From Nemertoderma westbladi (lineage: Eukaryota > Xenacoelomorpha > Nemertodermatida > Nemertodermatidae): a DNA stretch of 48,441 nt. The stretch lies in contig JAUCBJ010007341.1 of the NCBI GenBank assembly GCA_032718475.1, positions 1 to 48,441 on the forward strand, in the 5' to 3' direction. Both the position numbers and the translations under genes were made by a program. Below are positions 11,801-23,800 of the stretch, piece by piece (position 1 is the stretch's first letter; each line of letters starts with the position of its first letter). Below the pieces are notes generated by a model. It searched no databases. It was given only the letters and a program-made list of their open reading frames with translations, and was not told the DNA's origin.

Positions 11801-14800
11801 TTTAGCCGAATTCGAACCAAATTTTGTTAGCTCATAACCAGCCATTTTACACATATCTACTAACTCTATATATAATTGCTCAGCTTGAATCTCATTGTCG
11901 GCTCCACCTAACAGATCATCAACATAGAAACTGTCAGATGCTTCTTTTGCAGCCAATGGAAACTTAGCTATCATGTCTGGTCTTTCACAATGATGAATTC
12001 GTATTCTTTGTGCTAAATAAGGACAAGGACTAACTCCAAACATCAACACAGTCATACAATATTTTTCAATGGGTTCATCTTTATTATTTCGCCACAAATA
12101 CTGCTGATAACAATGCTGATCTGATACCAGTTTAGTTTGTAAAAACATCTTGCGTATATCTGCTACAAGAGCTATAGGTTTTGTCCTGAAACGAAGTAAA
12201 ATTTGAGCAATATCAGGTTGCAGAATAGGCCCAGGTAGTAGACAATCATTCAGTGAGTTCCCATTCTTGTCTTTGGTGCTTGCATTATAAACTATTCTAA
12301 CTTTGGTAGAAGAGCTGCCTGGTTTATAAACTGGATGATGTGGAAGAAAGAACTGTTCACCATTCATGAATTGTTCTTCTTCTTCAGCTGAAACTTTATG
12401 GGCAAATCCCTTTTCAACATAATCATTAATAGTCTCCCTATAAATCTGTTTCTCAACTTGAGATTTCTCCAGTCTTTTCTCAAGTGATTCTAATAGTTTC
12501 TTAGCTCGATGGTAATTAGATACAAGAGTTGGTGCTTGAGGCTTGAAAGGTAGAGCAACAGAATAATGGCAGTTCTGGTCATCATAATTAAGTGAGATTT
12601 TGAACTGCTCCTCTGCCTCTCTTTCATCTTTGGTAAGCACCTTGGAAGAATTAACAATGCCAATTGTTTCTATATCCCAAAACCGTTCCATTGAATTCAA
12701 CAGTTTTTCATTAATCCTGGTTTGGGTAATATAACATGACTTTGGTCTTGGTTTAATTCGCTTATTGCTAGTATCTGGGCCACAAACAACATATCCAAAG
12801 ACTGTGGCCATAGCGCAAGGAAGTTTATTGTTAGAAGGGTGACGAATAATATCGCCAGTAATAAATTGAAAGAAATAATCCATTCCAATTAAAATGTCCA
12901 GTTGTTCATAGCCATGTGGAAATTCGTCAGCAAAAAGTAGACCTTGCAGATGTGTACACTTTTCTAAATTAATAGCCAAGGGTTGAATTTCCTTACAGAA
13001 ATCGGGAAATGACGCTGCTGTCATTTTAAAGTATAAACTTGAATCGGTTTTGGAACATAATCCAAACTCAACTATATCTGCATATTCAACAATAGTTGAT
13101 TTACCAAAACCTGTTACTTCCATTTCTTCAGTTGACACAATGTTCAGATCTAAAGATTGGGCAATACATTTTCGAATAAAAGAAACTTGGGAAAAACTAT
13201 CAAATCCCACACGCACTTCACAGGGAGTTCCATTATCTAATGGCATAAGCATTACCTTAGCTGTTGGAGAGATAAATTGAGTTTTAAGGTCAGCCTTAAC
13301 TCCAAGTGATATAGCTTGTGTTGTTACTTTATGACTACCAGAATTCATTATAGCCTTCTTATCAACATGCAGTAAGGGATGGTGCTTGTCTATGCAGCCT
13401 TCAACACCACATTCATCTGGTCTACGACAGTCCTTCTTGATATGGTTCAGTACATAAGAAACATGCTCCCTTATCAGCAACTATTTGCCTTTTTTCAGCT
13501 GTGGTAGCTTGAATAAATTTATAACAAGATGATAAAAACCGACATTTTTTCTCACAAAGTGGACACTTGTATTCAACTTTAGCAGTACCTCTATCAGTAT
13601 CCACTTTTGACTTGTCCCAGTTCTTAGAGTATGAACCAGATCCCTTAAATCCTTTTGGCTTAGTCCCACTATCAGACCCTACTGCTAATGTTTGAGAAGA
13701 AAACTTTCTATCCTTTTCTTTCAAAGGTTTTTTATCATCTTTATTATTATTATGAGTGTCTTTCTTATTGCATTCATCTCTCGTAACATCTTTCCGTGCT
13801 ACCAGAGTTTGCAACCAAGAAATAAATTCCTCATATGTGGGCATTGCACCATCTATATGCTTGTCATCAACTTCCTTTTCCCATTCTTCCCGAATTTTTT
13901 CAGGGAATAATGTTTCCATGGAAGATAGCAGAAAGTTGTCAACAGTTAAATGGTATTTAGATAGATCCAACATGACATTTTGTATTGAATCACATAACTT
14001 TCGCAATGCAGAAATATTATCTTCATCAGTAACTTTTGAAAAGTTCTGAAGTTTTTTGATTAAATGTTTTACAACAATTCTTTCCTTGCCATAAAACCTT
14101 TTAACACTTTCAAGAGCCAGTTTATAATTGTTCGCAGATATTTCCATATCAATAATACAGGTAGCAGCTTTTCCTACTAATGCCTTCTTTAAGTATGTCA
14201 TTTTGTAGAAATTACTTACCTTGTCATTATTGCCTACTATAGCCTCGAATTTTGAAAACCAGCATGGAAATTCTGAATAGGAACCATCGAATTTTGGTAT
14301 GTCTACACCACTAGGTAGACCACCTCGCATTCGTTCCTCTTTATCGGCATCACGCTTCACTTGGGTAAATGTTTTATAGCGACCTATTGCTTGACGAAGA
14401 CTATTTATGTCCTCCAGCAGTTCTGAATGACGTTGATCAATTTTTGTTATTGCAGATTTACACATTTTATGTGTAATAAATCCTTCACACTGTTCGAGAC
14501 GTTTTTCTATAGAACGTAGATCGAAATCTAGTGCATTTGGATCCTTTTCATCTTCAGAGAGTTCATTTACTCTCCTAACAGCTAACCAACAGGGTTTAGC
14601 TAGACGAATATATTCATCAATTTGATTTGATTCCTCAATATCTTGTTTCCTCTGAAACATCACTGAGTTTATTCTGTGCTTCAATTGTCTAAACCGGTGT
14701 TTAAACTGCTGAAAATCTTCAAATAAATCATTTTTAAGTTCCTCATTTTCCAATGAAAACAGACGCTTGTTTACAAATTTATCAGCATCCTGTAGTTCCT

Positions 14801-17800
14801 CAGTAGCATCATCAATACGACGCTGCCAAACATGCACATCCATTTCATAAGGATCAATATCAAAATCCATTTCTGCATATAATTCTTGAAGATGGGACAT
14901 TATTGACCTAAATTTATTCTCAATTGATTCAGCTGAATTGGATACAGAGGATAAACCACCAGAATCATTTAAAGGAGATCCCCCTTGCCCATTAATTGGA
15001 GAGGATGTACGTTGGGGTTGGGGTTTTCTGTTAATTGTTTGAAACAACAACAGTAAATCTCTGCGATCCTGTTCCCTCCAATCTCGTTCTCGACGTTCTC
15101 TTTGTTCATCCAGCTGCATTTGCATATTGAAGAATTGGGTCATCATAGCTGATTCCAGCGGCCCGGTACCGGTAGCAGGTCCGGTACCGGTAGCAGGTCC
15201 GGTACCGGTAGCAGGTCCGGTACCGGTAGCAGGTCCGGTACCGGTGGCAGGTCCGGTACCGGTGGCAATCGCACTGAATTCAGTTGTAGGCCTACTTGTT
15301 GCAATAGATGGTGGATGCGCTAAGGGATTAATAATATTATATGGACTACGTTGGATTGGTGAGAAAACCTGGCTCAAATTGTAACCAGGTCGCTCAGTGG
15401 ATTGCGAATCTGCAAATCCAAAATTAATGTTGTCAATATCGTCATTACTTTGGTCTGAGGCGAGGAAGACTCTCAAGCGATTCCGTTTTTCTCCAGTAGT
15501 TCCGGAACACAAGAGACCTCTCTCTTCCAAACAACGATCCAACTCCAATGGCGTCAGATTGCCAATGTCTTCCAGAGCGGGTAAATCAGCCCGTCTGTCT
15601 GACTTCAGATAATATGGTGACTGCGCCATATTATTACCAGTTTAGTACCGGTACCGTACCGTTAAGAAGTAGGCCTAACGGAAACGGCCCACAATAAAAA
15701 AATAAACTGCAGGTCCAGATACTTCAATTAAAAAGAAACCGGTATCCGTATCATTAGGAAGTAGGCTTGACGGAAGCGGATTGCAGCAAAATAAACTGAC
15801 TAGTTAATATCAATAACATTAGTTACTTGTGAATGTATCGAGTTTGATAAAACTCATTTTATTAATGAAAGTAAAATCCAAGAAAAGTCATACTTGTCAA
15901 CCATTCAGTCTATAATCAGTTATATTTAATTGTTACATCTGTACATTCAGACATTTGACCATGAATCTACCGTTTAATGATGCGATGCTGATGCTAATGT
16001 TCACAAGTATTGACACATTTACATATTAACTATAAACCGGTAACTATTGCAGTTTGCAAAAATATATAGGCCTGTAGGAATTATTTCCCGCTAGCGGTAA
16101 CATTATATTGCTGCACAGTACAGCAGTTTGTAGGCTACGGTAGTGCAGTAAGTAGGCCTAAAACCAATAACAGTTAATAACCCTACAACATCAGATACAA
16201 GATCATTATACTGCATAGCTAATAATAATAATCGGGTTTTTTAATAGTCCGCCCAGATGAAGTTTTAATCGGTCCACTATCAGACTCTGCTACAAGTATA
16301 GTGCATGGCTCTCCCCCGTGAAGTCTGCATGTCTCTTTCATATATTATATATATCAGTCATGGCGCAGTTATGATTTTCGAACCTACAACTGTATTGCTG
16401 TATTGCTGTACCAGCTTACTGCTACCACCTACCACGCTACCAGTATACTCTGCTAGACCGCCAGGCCCTCGGGCCCAGGCCAGCCATACCCGCACATTAG
16501 GTTCTGTCTGCCCGTCTGCTGTTAATAAAGTAATAGGCCTACATTAATACTATGGCGCACAACTCAACCGACCCCCGCTCCTTCGTACTCCGCAGCGCAG
16601 CCCCTCCGTTCGACATCGACTGCGAACGTTCGACGTGGGACCTGTGGATCGAGGAGTGGGAAGCGTTCCTGGTGACGTCGGGCCTCGAGAACCTGCGGAC
16701 CATCGACCCCACGGACCCTCCGGACCCGGCCGTCTCGGCCGACCTCCTCCGGGCCACCAACAGACAGCGTCGAGCCGCCCTCACATCCGCGTTCTCCCGC
16801 AGTACGAACGCCGTGGTAAGGGGACTTGGGCTCTCCACTGTCGACAACTCGGATGCGTCCCTCGTCATCGCGACACTCGGTACCCACGTCCACGGAGGGA
16901 CTAACAAACGGGTCCACCGACAGGAACTCGCCCGGCGTTCCCGCCTCCCAGAGGAAACACCGGAGACCTTCCTGGTCCACCTCCGGGACATCGCCACCAA
17001 GTGTGAGTTCGAGGCGCTCCCCACCGCGGCGGCCCACGCCAACGATCGGCTCCTCGATCAATTCATCGCGGGCTTCGGCGACAAAGAGGTGACCGAGCAG
17101 CTCCTCCGCCTGCCTCCAGACAGCTACATCACGGATGCCCTCCGCCTCGCGCAGACTGTCTGGACTGCCCGCAAGGACGCCGCCTCCATGTCGTGGAGCG
17201 GGGCCCCCGCAACCGCTCCCACGGCGCCCTCGGCTGCCAGAGCGACGGCGCAACGCAGCCGCCGGCCCAGGCCCCGCCGCGATCAACCACCCACCCGCTG
17301 CCCGCAGTGCGGGTTCCCCCCACACAACGCGGGAGCCCGTTGCCCCAGCGCCGATGCCCGCTGTCGCCACTGCAACACAGTCGGGCACTACAATCGGATG
17401 TGCCCCCGCCGCCCCCAGACCAACGCAGCCGACGGGCCCGCCACCGATTACGACGACGATCGGTCGACCAACGCCGCCGAGATCTGGTCGATCCTCGCCG
17501 GTCCCGAACTTTACGACGCCCCCACCGTCTCCTCCATTGAACAGTTGGAGTCCCTCGAGACGGTGACACTGGGATTCCAGGTCACTAAGAACCCCAGTTT
17601 CGGAATCACCGAACTCCAGTTCCTCCCAGATTCCGGTGCTAACATTACGGCGATTCCCTTCCGGATCTACTCAGCCTTCGGGGGGAAAGTCGAGATCCTC
17701 CGGAACTCCAACCCGCCGCCCCAACCACCTAAACTCGCCAACGGTAGTCGAGCGGGTTGGGTTTTTAAGGGAGTATTCGGCGCCACCATCCAGTGCCATG

Positions 17801-20800
17801 CATTGCACACTGCCTGCACCACGGATGTCTGGGTCCTGGACGGCCTCCACCAACCACTGCTGTCCAGGATGCAGGAAGACCTGCTTCACCCTCGGGATCC
17901 TGTGGAGCCCCATCCTCCGGGGTGGGCGGGGGCCACCCGACGCCCTCACTAGGCAATGTGCGAACCAGCTACTGGCCGCGCCACTGCCCACGCCACCGAC
18001 CACGCCACCAGCACAACCACCGCCAACCCCACCAACACCGACACCATCGCCGACACTGCCACCCAACGCGACCCAGACCTGGGAAACCCTGGTTACCCGG
18101 TACCCCCGCCCCCTCTCTGGGAACTGTAGGGTTATGGCCGGGGGGGATATAACCATAAAACTGCTCCCGGACGCCAAACCATCGTTCCGGTACTCCAACC
18201 GCCCCATACCGGCCAACCTGGAGGAGGCATTCGACAGGGAGCTCAGCGGCCAGGTTGCCATGGGGATCCTCGAGCCCGCGGACGATGCCAACAGTCCCAG
18301 CGCGTGGCTCAGCCCCATGGTCGTTACTAGGAAGAAGAGCGACCCCAACTCCGTCCGGATTACTGTCGACCTCCGGGAGTTGAACCGCCACACCGTCCGA
18401 CCCGCCTACTTTTCCCCGGACCCGTTCCAGGTCGTCTCCCGCGTCCCCACATCGGCCCGCTACTTCTCCGTCCTCGATGGACTCAAGGGGTTCCACCAGG
18501 TCGGCCTCGATCGGGACAGCCGGGAGCTCACCACGTTCGCCACTCCGCGGGGACGGTTCCGGTACCGCCGAATGCCCATGGGGTGGCACGGCAGTTCGGA
18601 CGTCTTCAACGCCCGGATGGCCAAGGCCCTCCAGGGCGTCCCCAACATCGGCCGGATCGTCGAGGATATCCTCATCTATACCGACACCATAGAGGAGCAT
18701 CCGGAGGCAGTGGCGAGAGTTCTCGCCGCCTGCGACACCGCCGACATCTCCATCAACCCGAGGAAGGTTCAGTTCTGCCTTCCGGAGGTCAAGTTCGGCG
18801 GCTACATCGTCTCCCACGGCCGATTCCGGATCGACCCGGAACTCACGGACGGCCTACGGAACTTCCCGACCCCAACCTGCCGGAAGGAACTCCGATCGTT
18901 CCTCGGCCTCGCCCAGCAGCTGGGAAACTCCACAGCCGAGATAACCCAACTAATCGAACCCCTCCGGAGCCTGAACTCTAACTATAACAGCTGGTTGTGG
19001 CTGCCCCAACACAACCAGGCGTTCGAGGCGACTCGGTCCGCCCTGTCCAGCCCCCACTACCTGTCTGGGTTCCACCCCGACCGACGGACGGAACTCCTCA
19101 CCGACGCCTCCCGGCTCCACGGACTCGGTTTCCTTCTCCGACAGCGCGACCCCGACTCCAACCGTTGGCTCACCGTCCAGTGCGGCTCCCGTACCCTCGC
19201 CAAACACGAGGCCAACTGGTCCGGTATGGCCGAACTGGAGGCCCTCGGCGCTGCGTGGGCGGCCCACAAGTGCCGCTATTTCCTCGACGGACTGCGGCAC
19301 TTCGAACTGGTGACCGACAGCAGTCCGTTGATTCCTGTACTGAACGATCGCAGCCTCGACCAGGTCACCAACGACCGCCTGCTGAAACTGAAGACCGCCT
19401 TGGCGCGGTTTAATTTCACCGCTCGGCACCAACGCGGCACCAAGCACCTCGTGGCTGACGCGTTCTCCCGCGCCCCCCGCCACGCACCGGAGCCCTCCGA
19501 CCTACTACTCACCCCGGAGGACGACGCCGACCGGGAGTTCATCGTCAACGCGGCTGCGGGAGAAATACAACCCGTCGAATCCCGGGACGCCCGTCTCGAA
19601 CAGGTCCGCCAGGTCGGCCAGCTAGACCCCGTCTACCGCGCCCTGCTCACCACCATCGACGAGGGCTGGCCAACCTCCAAACACCAGATTACCGACGACC
19701 AACTCAGACCTTACTTCGCTCACCGCGCTGACCTGATGGCCCACAATGGCCTCATCCTCCGCGGGCCCCAACTATACATCCCCGTGGAACTGCGACACGA
19801 GACCCTGCTGCAACTCCACGCAGTCCACCAGGGCCTTAACAAGACGCGAGAACGCGCTAACAGGTCTGTCTGGTGGCCCTCCATCGCCCACGACATTACA
19901 CAGGAGGTGGGGCGGTGCCAACCGTGTCAGGCAGTCCTCCCCTCCCACGCACCCGAGCCCCTCCAGCGCAACCCGGAAGCGACCCGTCCGTTCCAACGGA
20001 CCCACATCGACCTCTTCCAGGTCGACGCCAAAAACTACATGGCCGCCACCGACGAGTTCACTGGGTGGCCGACATTATATCGGCTAAACTCCGACACCAC
20101 CTCGGTCGCCATTATCGACTGCCTCCGTAAGCTGTTCCTCGCCACCGCGGTGCCTACGGTGCTCCACCCAGATGGAGGCCCCAACTTGTGTCAGACGCCA
20201 TCAAGAACTTCCTCCATCGATGGGGCGTCACCCTCGAGCCTTCCAGCCCCCACCTCCCACGCACAAACGGACTGGCGGAGGCCGCGGTGAAAGCCCTTAA
20301 GAAGATCGTCCGGGGAGCCAACCACGACTCAGACGACATCGCCCAGGGGATACTCGCGTTCCGGAATACCCCCCGCTATGGAGGCCGGTCCCCCGCGGAA
20401 CTCCTCTACGGCAGGAACGTCCGTGAGGCCCTCCCCGTGCATTTCACTGCACTCGACCCCAAATGGCGCCAAACCTTCGCCGAGCTCGACGCCCTTGCCG
20501 ACTCCAACCGCGCGCTACTCCGGGCGAACTATGACGGCCACACCCGACCACTCCGGGCCCTCCCAGTAGGCCACCCTGTCCTTATCCAGGACCCCCGCGA
20601 TAAACGCTGGACGGGCCAGGGGACAGTAGTCGAGACCCTCCAGAACCACGACTACCTGGTACGTCAAGCCAGCGGCCGCGTTGTGCGACGCAACCGGGTT
20701 TTTCTGCGGACCCGGTCGCCCACGCTACCACCCTCGGGCCCACCACTACCGCCCACCCCACCACAACCACTCCAAGAAGTCACACCCAACCCACCACCAC

Positions 20801-23800
20801 TGGCGCCACCCATACCCACCTGGGCCGACGTCGCCGCGCCGCCTCAGCCACCGACCACCACCAGCCCCCCACGGGCACCCCAAATACTGACCCAAGCCCC
20901 ACCACCCCCCGCCCCCACCCATACCCGATCCGGTCGAACCATTCGCCCCCCACCACGATACGCCAACAGTGACTACAGTAAATAACCCTCATAGCCTGTT
21001 CATTTTAACTTTTAGCGGTATATCGTTATTTACCAGTATGTTTATTGCTAATCACCCACCCCCTCCTAAGAAGGGGATATGTGTAGTATAGTGCATGGCT
21101 CTCCCCCGTGAAGTCTGCATGTCTCTTTCATATATTATATATATCAGTCAATTATATATATCAGTCAGCTTCTGTCTATATTAAATACCAAAACACCTCG
21201 ATATGATAGAAAATCGTCGTTTTCATCGACTCAGCAAAAGTCATTGATTACACGTCTGTACACGTCATTGATTACACGTCTGTACACGTAATTGATTACA
21301 CGTCTGTACACGGTATTGATTACACGTCTGTACACGGTATTGATTACACGTCTGTACACGTCATTGATTACACGTCTGTACACGTCATTGATTACACGTC
21401 TGTACACGGTATTGATTACACGTGTAATCAATACCTTTACAGTAGAATGTACACCTTTACAGTTGAATGGATTTCAGGAAAAGACAATGGATTCGCCGAT
21501 CGATGGTCTTTCGAGAATCCCAGTGTATTCCCCATCCGGTGAAGATACTACTACTGTCTGATGAAATTGAATTACATGTTTGATCTATGTTCTGGTTTAA
21601 CGTAGTAGCCAGATTGACGCCGCCAATGAGCTGTTTTACGTAATGTGCCTGTGTAATTTTATTCCTGTACATATTTTTATACCTTTATATATTTTAATTC
21701 CTTGATTGACTTTTTATTCTTACTAACAGTGACCTGTGGTATATTCCTCTTACCTACACATGGGAAGACAATCAGCGAATAAACCAACAAACAGTTATTC
21801 TCAGTGATGAAACATTAACAATGTCTTTTAATCAAAGTATCCACGTGTCTAAATATTATCTGTTCAACGTGGGACGGCTCGGTAAGTTGATTCTTACTTT
21901 TTACTAACTTGTATTTCTGGGTTTTTAGAGTGCAATTTACCGAAGCTGGAACAATCTTACTTGGTTGCTTTGACAACAGCCACAGTGGCTGTTAGGCCTC
22001 AAACTCCTCAAAACACCTATATTTATAGCTCATCTACGCTACTATCACGTCAATATATATTAATTCCGCAATGCCAATATTAATTATTCAGTATATTTAT
22101 TCATATACTATTTATAATTATAAATTAATTGATTACAACTGCGACAGTCTTATGTAATTTTACTTGATACGTTGCTCAAACTGTAACAATAATTTTATCA
22201 TTAATTTTTACTAGTAATCAACTACTGTATAATACATATTATATTGTTCTAATTGCCGCATTTCGAATTTTTTTATTACATTACTATATTAGTTATCAGA
22301 GTGGAAGGGTTTAATGTGGAAGATCACCCATATGGTAGTGAACGGGCATTCCTTGGCCTAACGCGCAGGTCGAAATTAAAATCCCAATTGAATTATTATA
22401 AAAGGTACTGAAAGTATTAACTATTAATTAAATTTAGTTCCATTAAATTTAAACAATGTTCGAAATTGTATACAAATGTTAAACTAATAAATTATGTTTC
22501 AGTAACCAGTTTCGTAATGCTTATTTAGGGTTCTATAGAATCAACTATGACATTTACAACTGGAACCTTATTGGATCTTATTTGCTTACCAACGGTGCCA
22601 GTGGGGACATCAATGAAGCTGAGAGGCTCGGATTAATCGACGATGCCTTTTGGCTATCAAGGTATGTCATCTCATTTGTATAATAATACTGTATAAATAA
22701 AGCCTTTATAACTTACCAATCCCATTTTGAAATCATATGAAATTTAACCGAAATTTTAAATTTTATTACAGAATTGGTGAGCTCCCTGCTAAGGTGGCCT
22801 TCAGCCAAATAAAATATTTAGGGAAAGAAAATTCCACTGATGTTTTAAAATTGTTTGACAAACATTTGGAGGTGATTGTAAGATGGTTTCGCGACTCTCC
22901 GCTATCAGATAAACTGCATAGCTATCTATCCCAAGAAATGCACAATTTTTACAACGGACTAGGTAAGTATTCTTAAAAGCTCATGGTGGCTAATGGTTCC
23001 ATGCTACCGGTTTCTCTACTGCTGTTCTCTCAGGCTATCAGTACCGGTAATAGTATAATAGAGCACTATTTTGCAGTATTATTGCTGTATTGTATGTACA
23101 GATGTAGGTATAAAGCAGGTATTTTAGTACCGGTTCCGGCACCGGTACTGCTGTAGGCCTACTGTGTAGCCTACGGGCTGACCGGTTGTTGTTTTGGTTA
23201 GAAAATCCCGCCTCTGTAACCTGCTCCTTTCCCTGATTTGGTAAAGTGACCGTTTATTGTTTTGTTAGAAAGGCCCGCCTCTGTAACCTGCTCCTTTCCT
23301 TCATTTTGTAAAATTGACTGTTTATTGTTTCGGTTAGAAAATCCCGCCTCTGTAACGCCCCTTTCCCTCAATTTGTTAAATGATCGTTTATTGTTTTTGG
23401 TTCGAAAATCCCGCCTCTGTAACCTGCTCCTTTCCCTCAATTAGTTAAGTGATCGTTTATTGTTTTGGTTAGAAAATCCCGCCTCTGTAACCTGCTCCTT
23501 TCCCTCAATTAGTTAGGTGATCGTTTATTGTTTTGGTTAGGAAATCCCGCCTCTGTAACCTGCTCCTTTCTCTCAATTGGTAATGTTATCGTTTATTGTT
23601 TTGGTTAGAAAAGACCATCTATGTAACGCTCCTTTCCTTCATTTGTTAAAGTGATTGTTTATTGTTTTGGTTAGAAAATCCCGCCTCTGTAACCTGCTCC
23701 TTTCCCTGATTTGGTAAAGTGACCGTTTATTGTTTTGGTTAGAAAGGCTAGCCTCTGTAACCTGCTCCTTTCCTTCATTTGGTAAAGTGACTTTATTGTT

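Larger units (their letters stand above)
8608..16294 (-). mobile_element. BEL/Pao LTR retrotransposon, near-complete
   Basis: A 7,687-bp element lies on the minus strand with two 461-bp LTRs that look identical on reading, TGTAG...TACA termini and a 5-bp target duplication (AGTAT). Gag (15629 to 13422) and pol (13480 to 8993) are both open over almost their whole length. The element lies inside the 5' LTR of a gypsy element, so it is the youngest layer of the nest. Identical LTRs and open frames suggest recent insertion, although gag and pol lie in different frames. Confidence 0.93.
8598..21167 (+). mobile_element. Ty3/gypsy retrotransposon with 71-bp LTRs, interrupted by BEL
   Basis: The 5' LTR is split into 8598-8607 and 16300-16360 by the BEL insertion. 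The internal region is 16361-21079 and the 3' LTR 21080-21167. Removing BEL and one AGTAT restores an LTR matching the 3' copy. GCTTC flanks both ends. A PBS-like TGGCGCAG follows the 5' LTR directly, and a purine run (AAGAAGGGGA) ends just before the 3' LTR. Gag, protease, RT, RNase H and integrase are present but distributed over three frames. Coding regions are strikingly GC-rich compared with the flanks. Confidence 0.85.

Noticed and set aside
16191-16294. Second truncated BEL copy or tandem BEL suggested by pol sequence to the right of the 5' LTR
   Set aside because: The AGTAT duplication at 8603 and 16295 shows the repeat is 461 bp and the pol end is simply part of the LTR.
16300-16543. 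Longer gypsy LTR (about 250 bp, ending GGCCTACA after AATAAA)
   Set aside because: The GCTTC target duplication directly after 21167 and the TGG site after 16360 fix the LTR at 71 bp. The AATAAA before the gag start is likely chance.
16539-20992. Many long antisense and alternate-frame ORFs over the gypsy element
   Set aside because: High GC content depletes stops. Motif-bearing frames on the + strand explain the region.
22300-22410. Extra peptidase exon between 21881 and 22529
   Set aside because: It has AG and GT borders, but in the required phase it meets a stop, and the flanking exons join perfectly without it.
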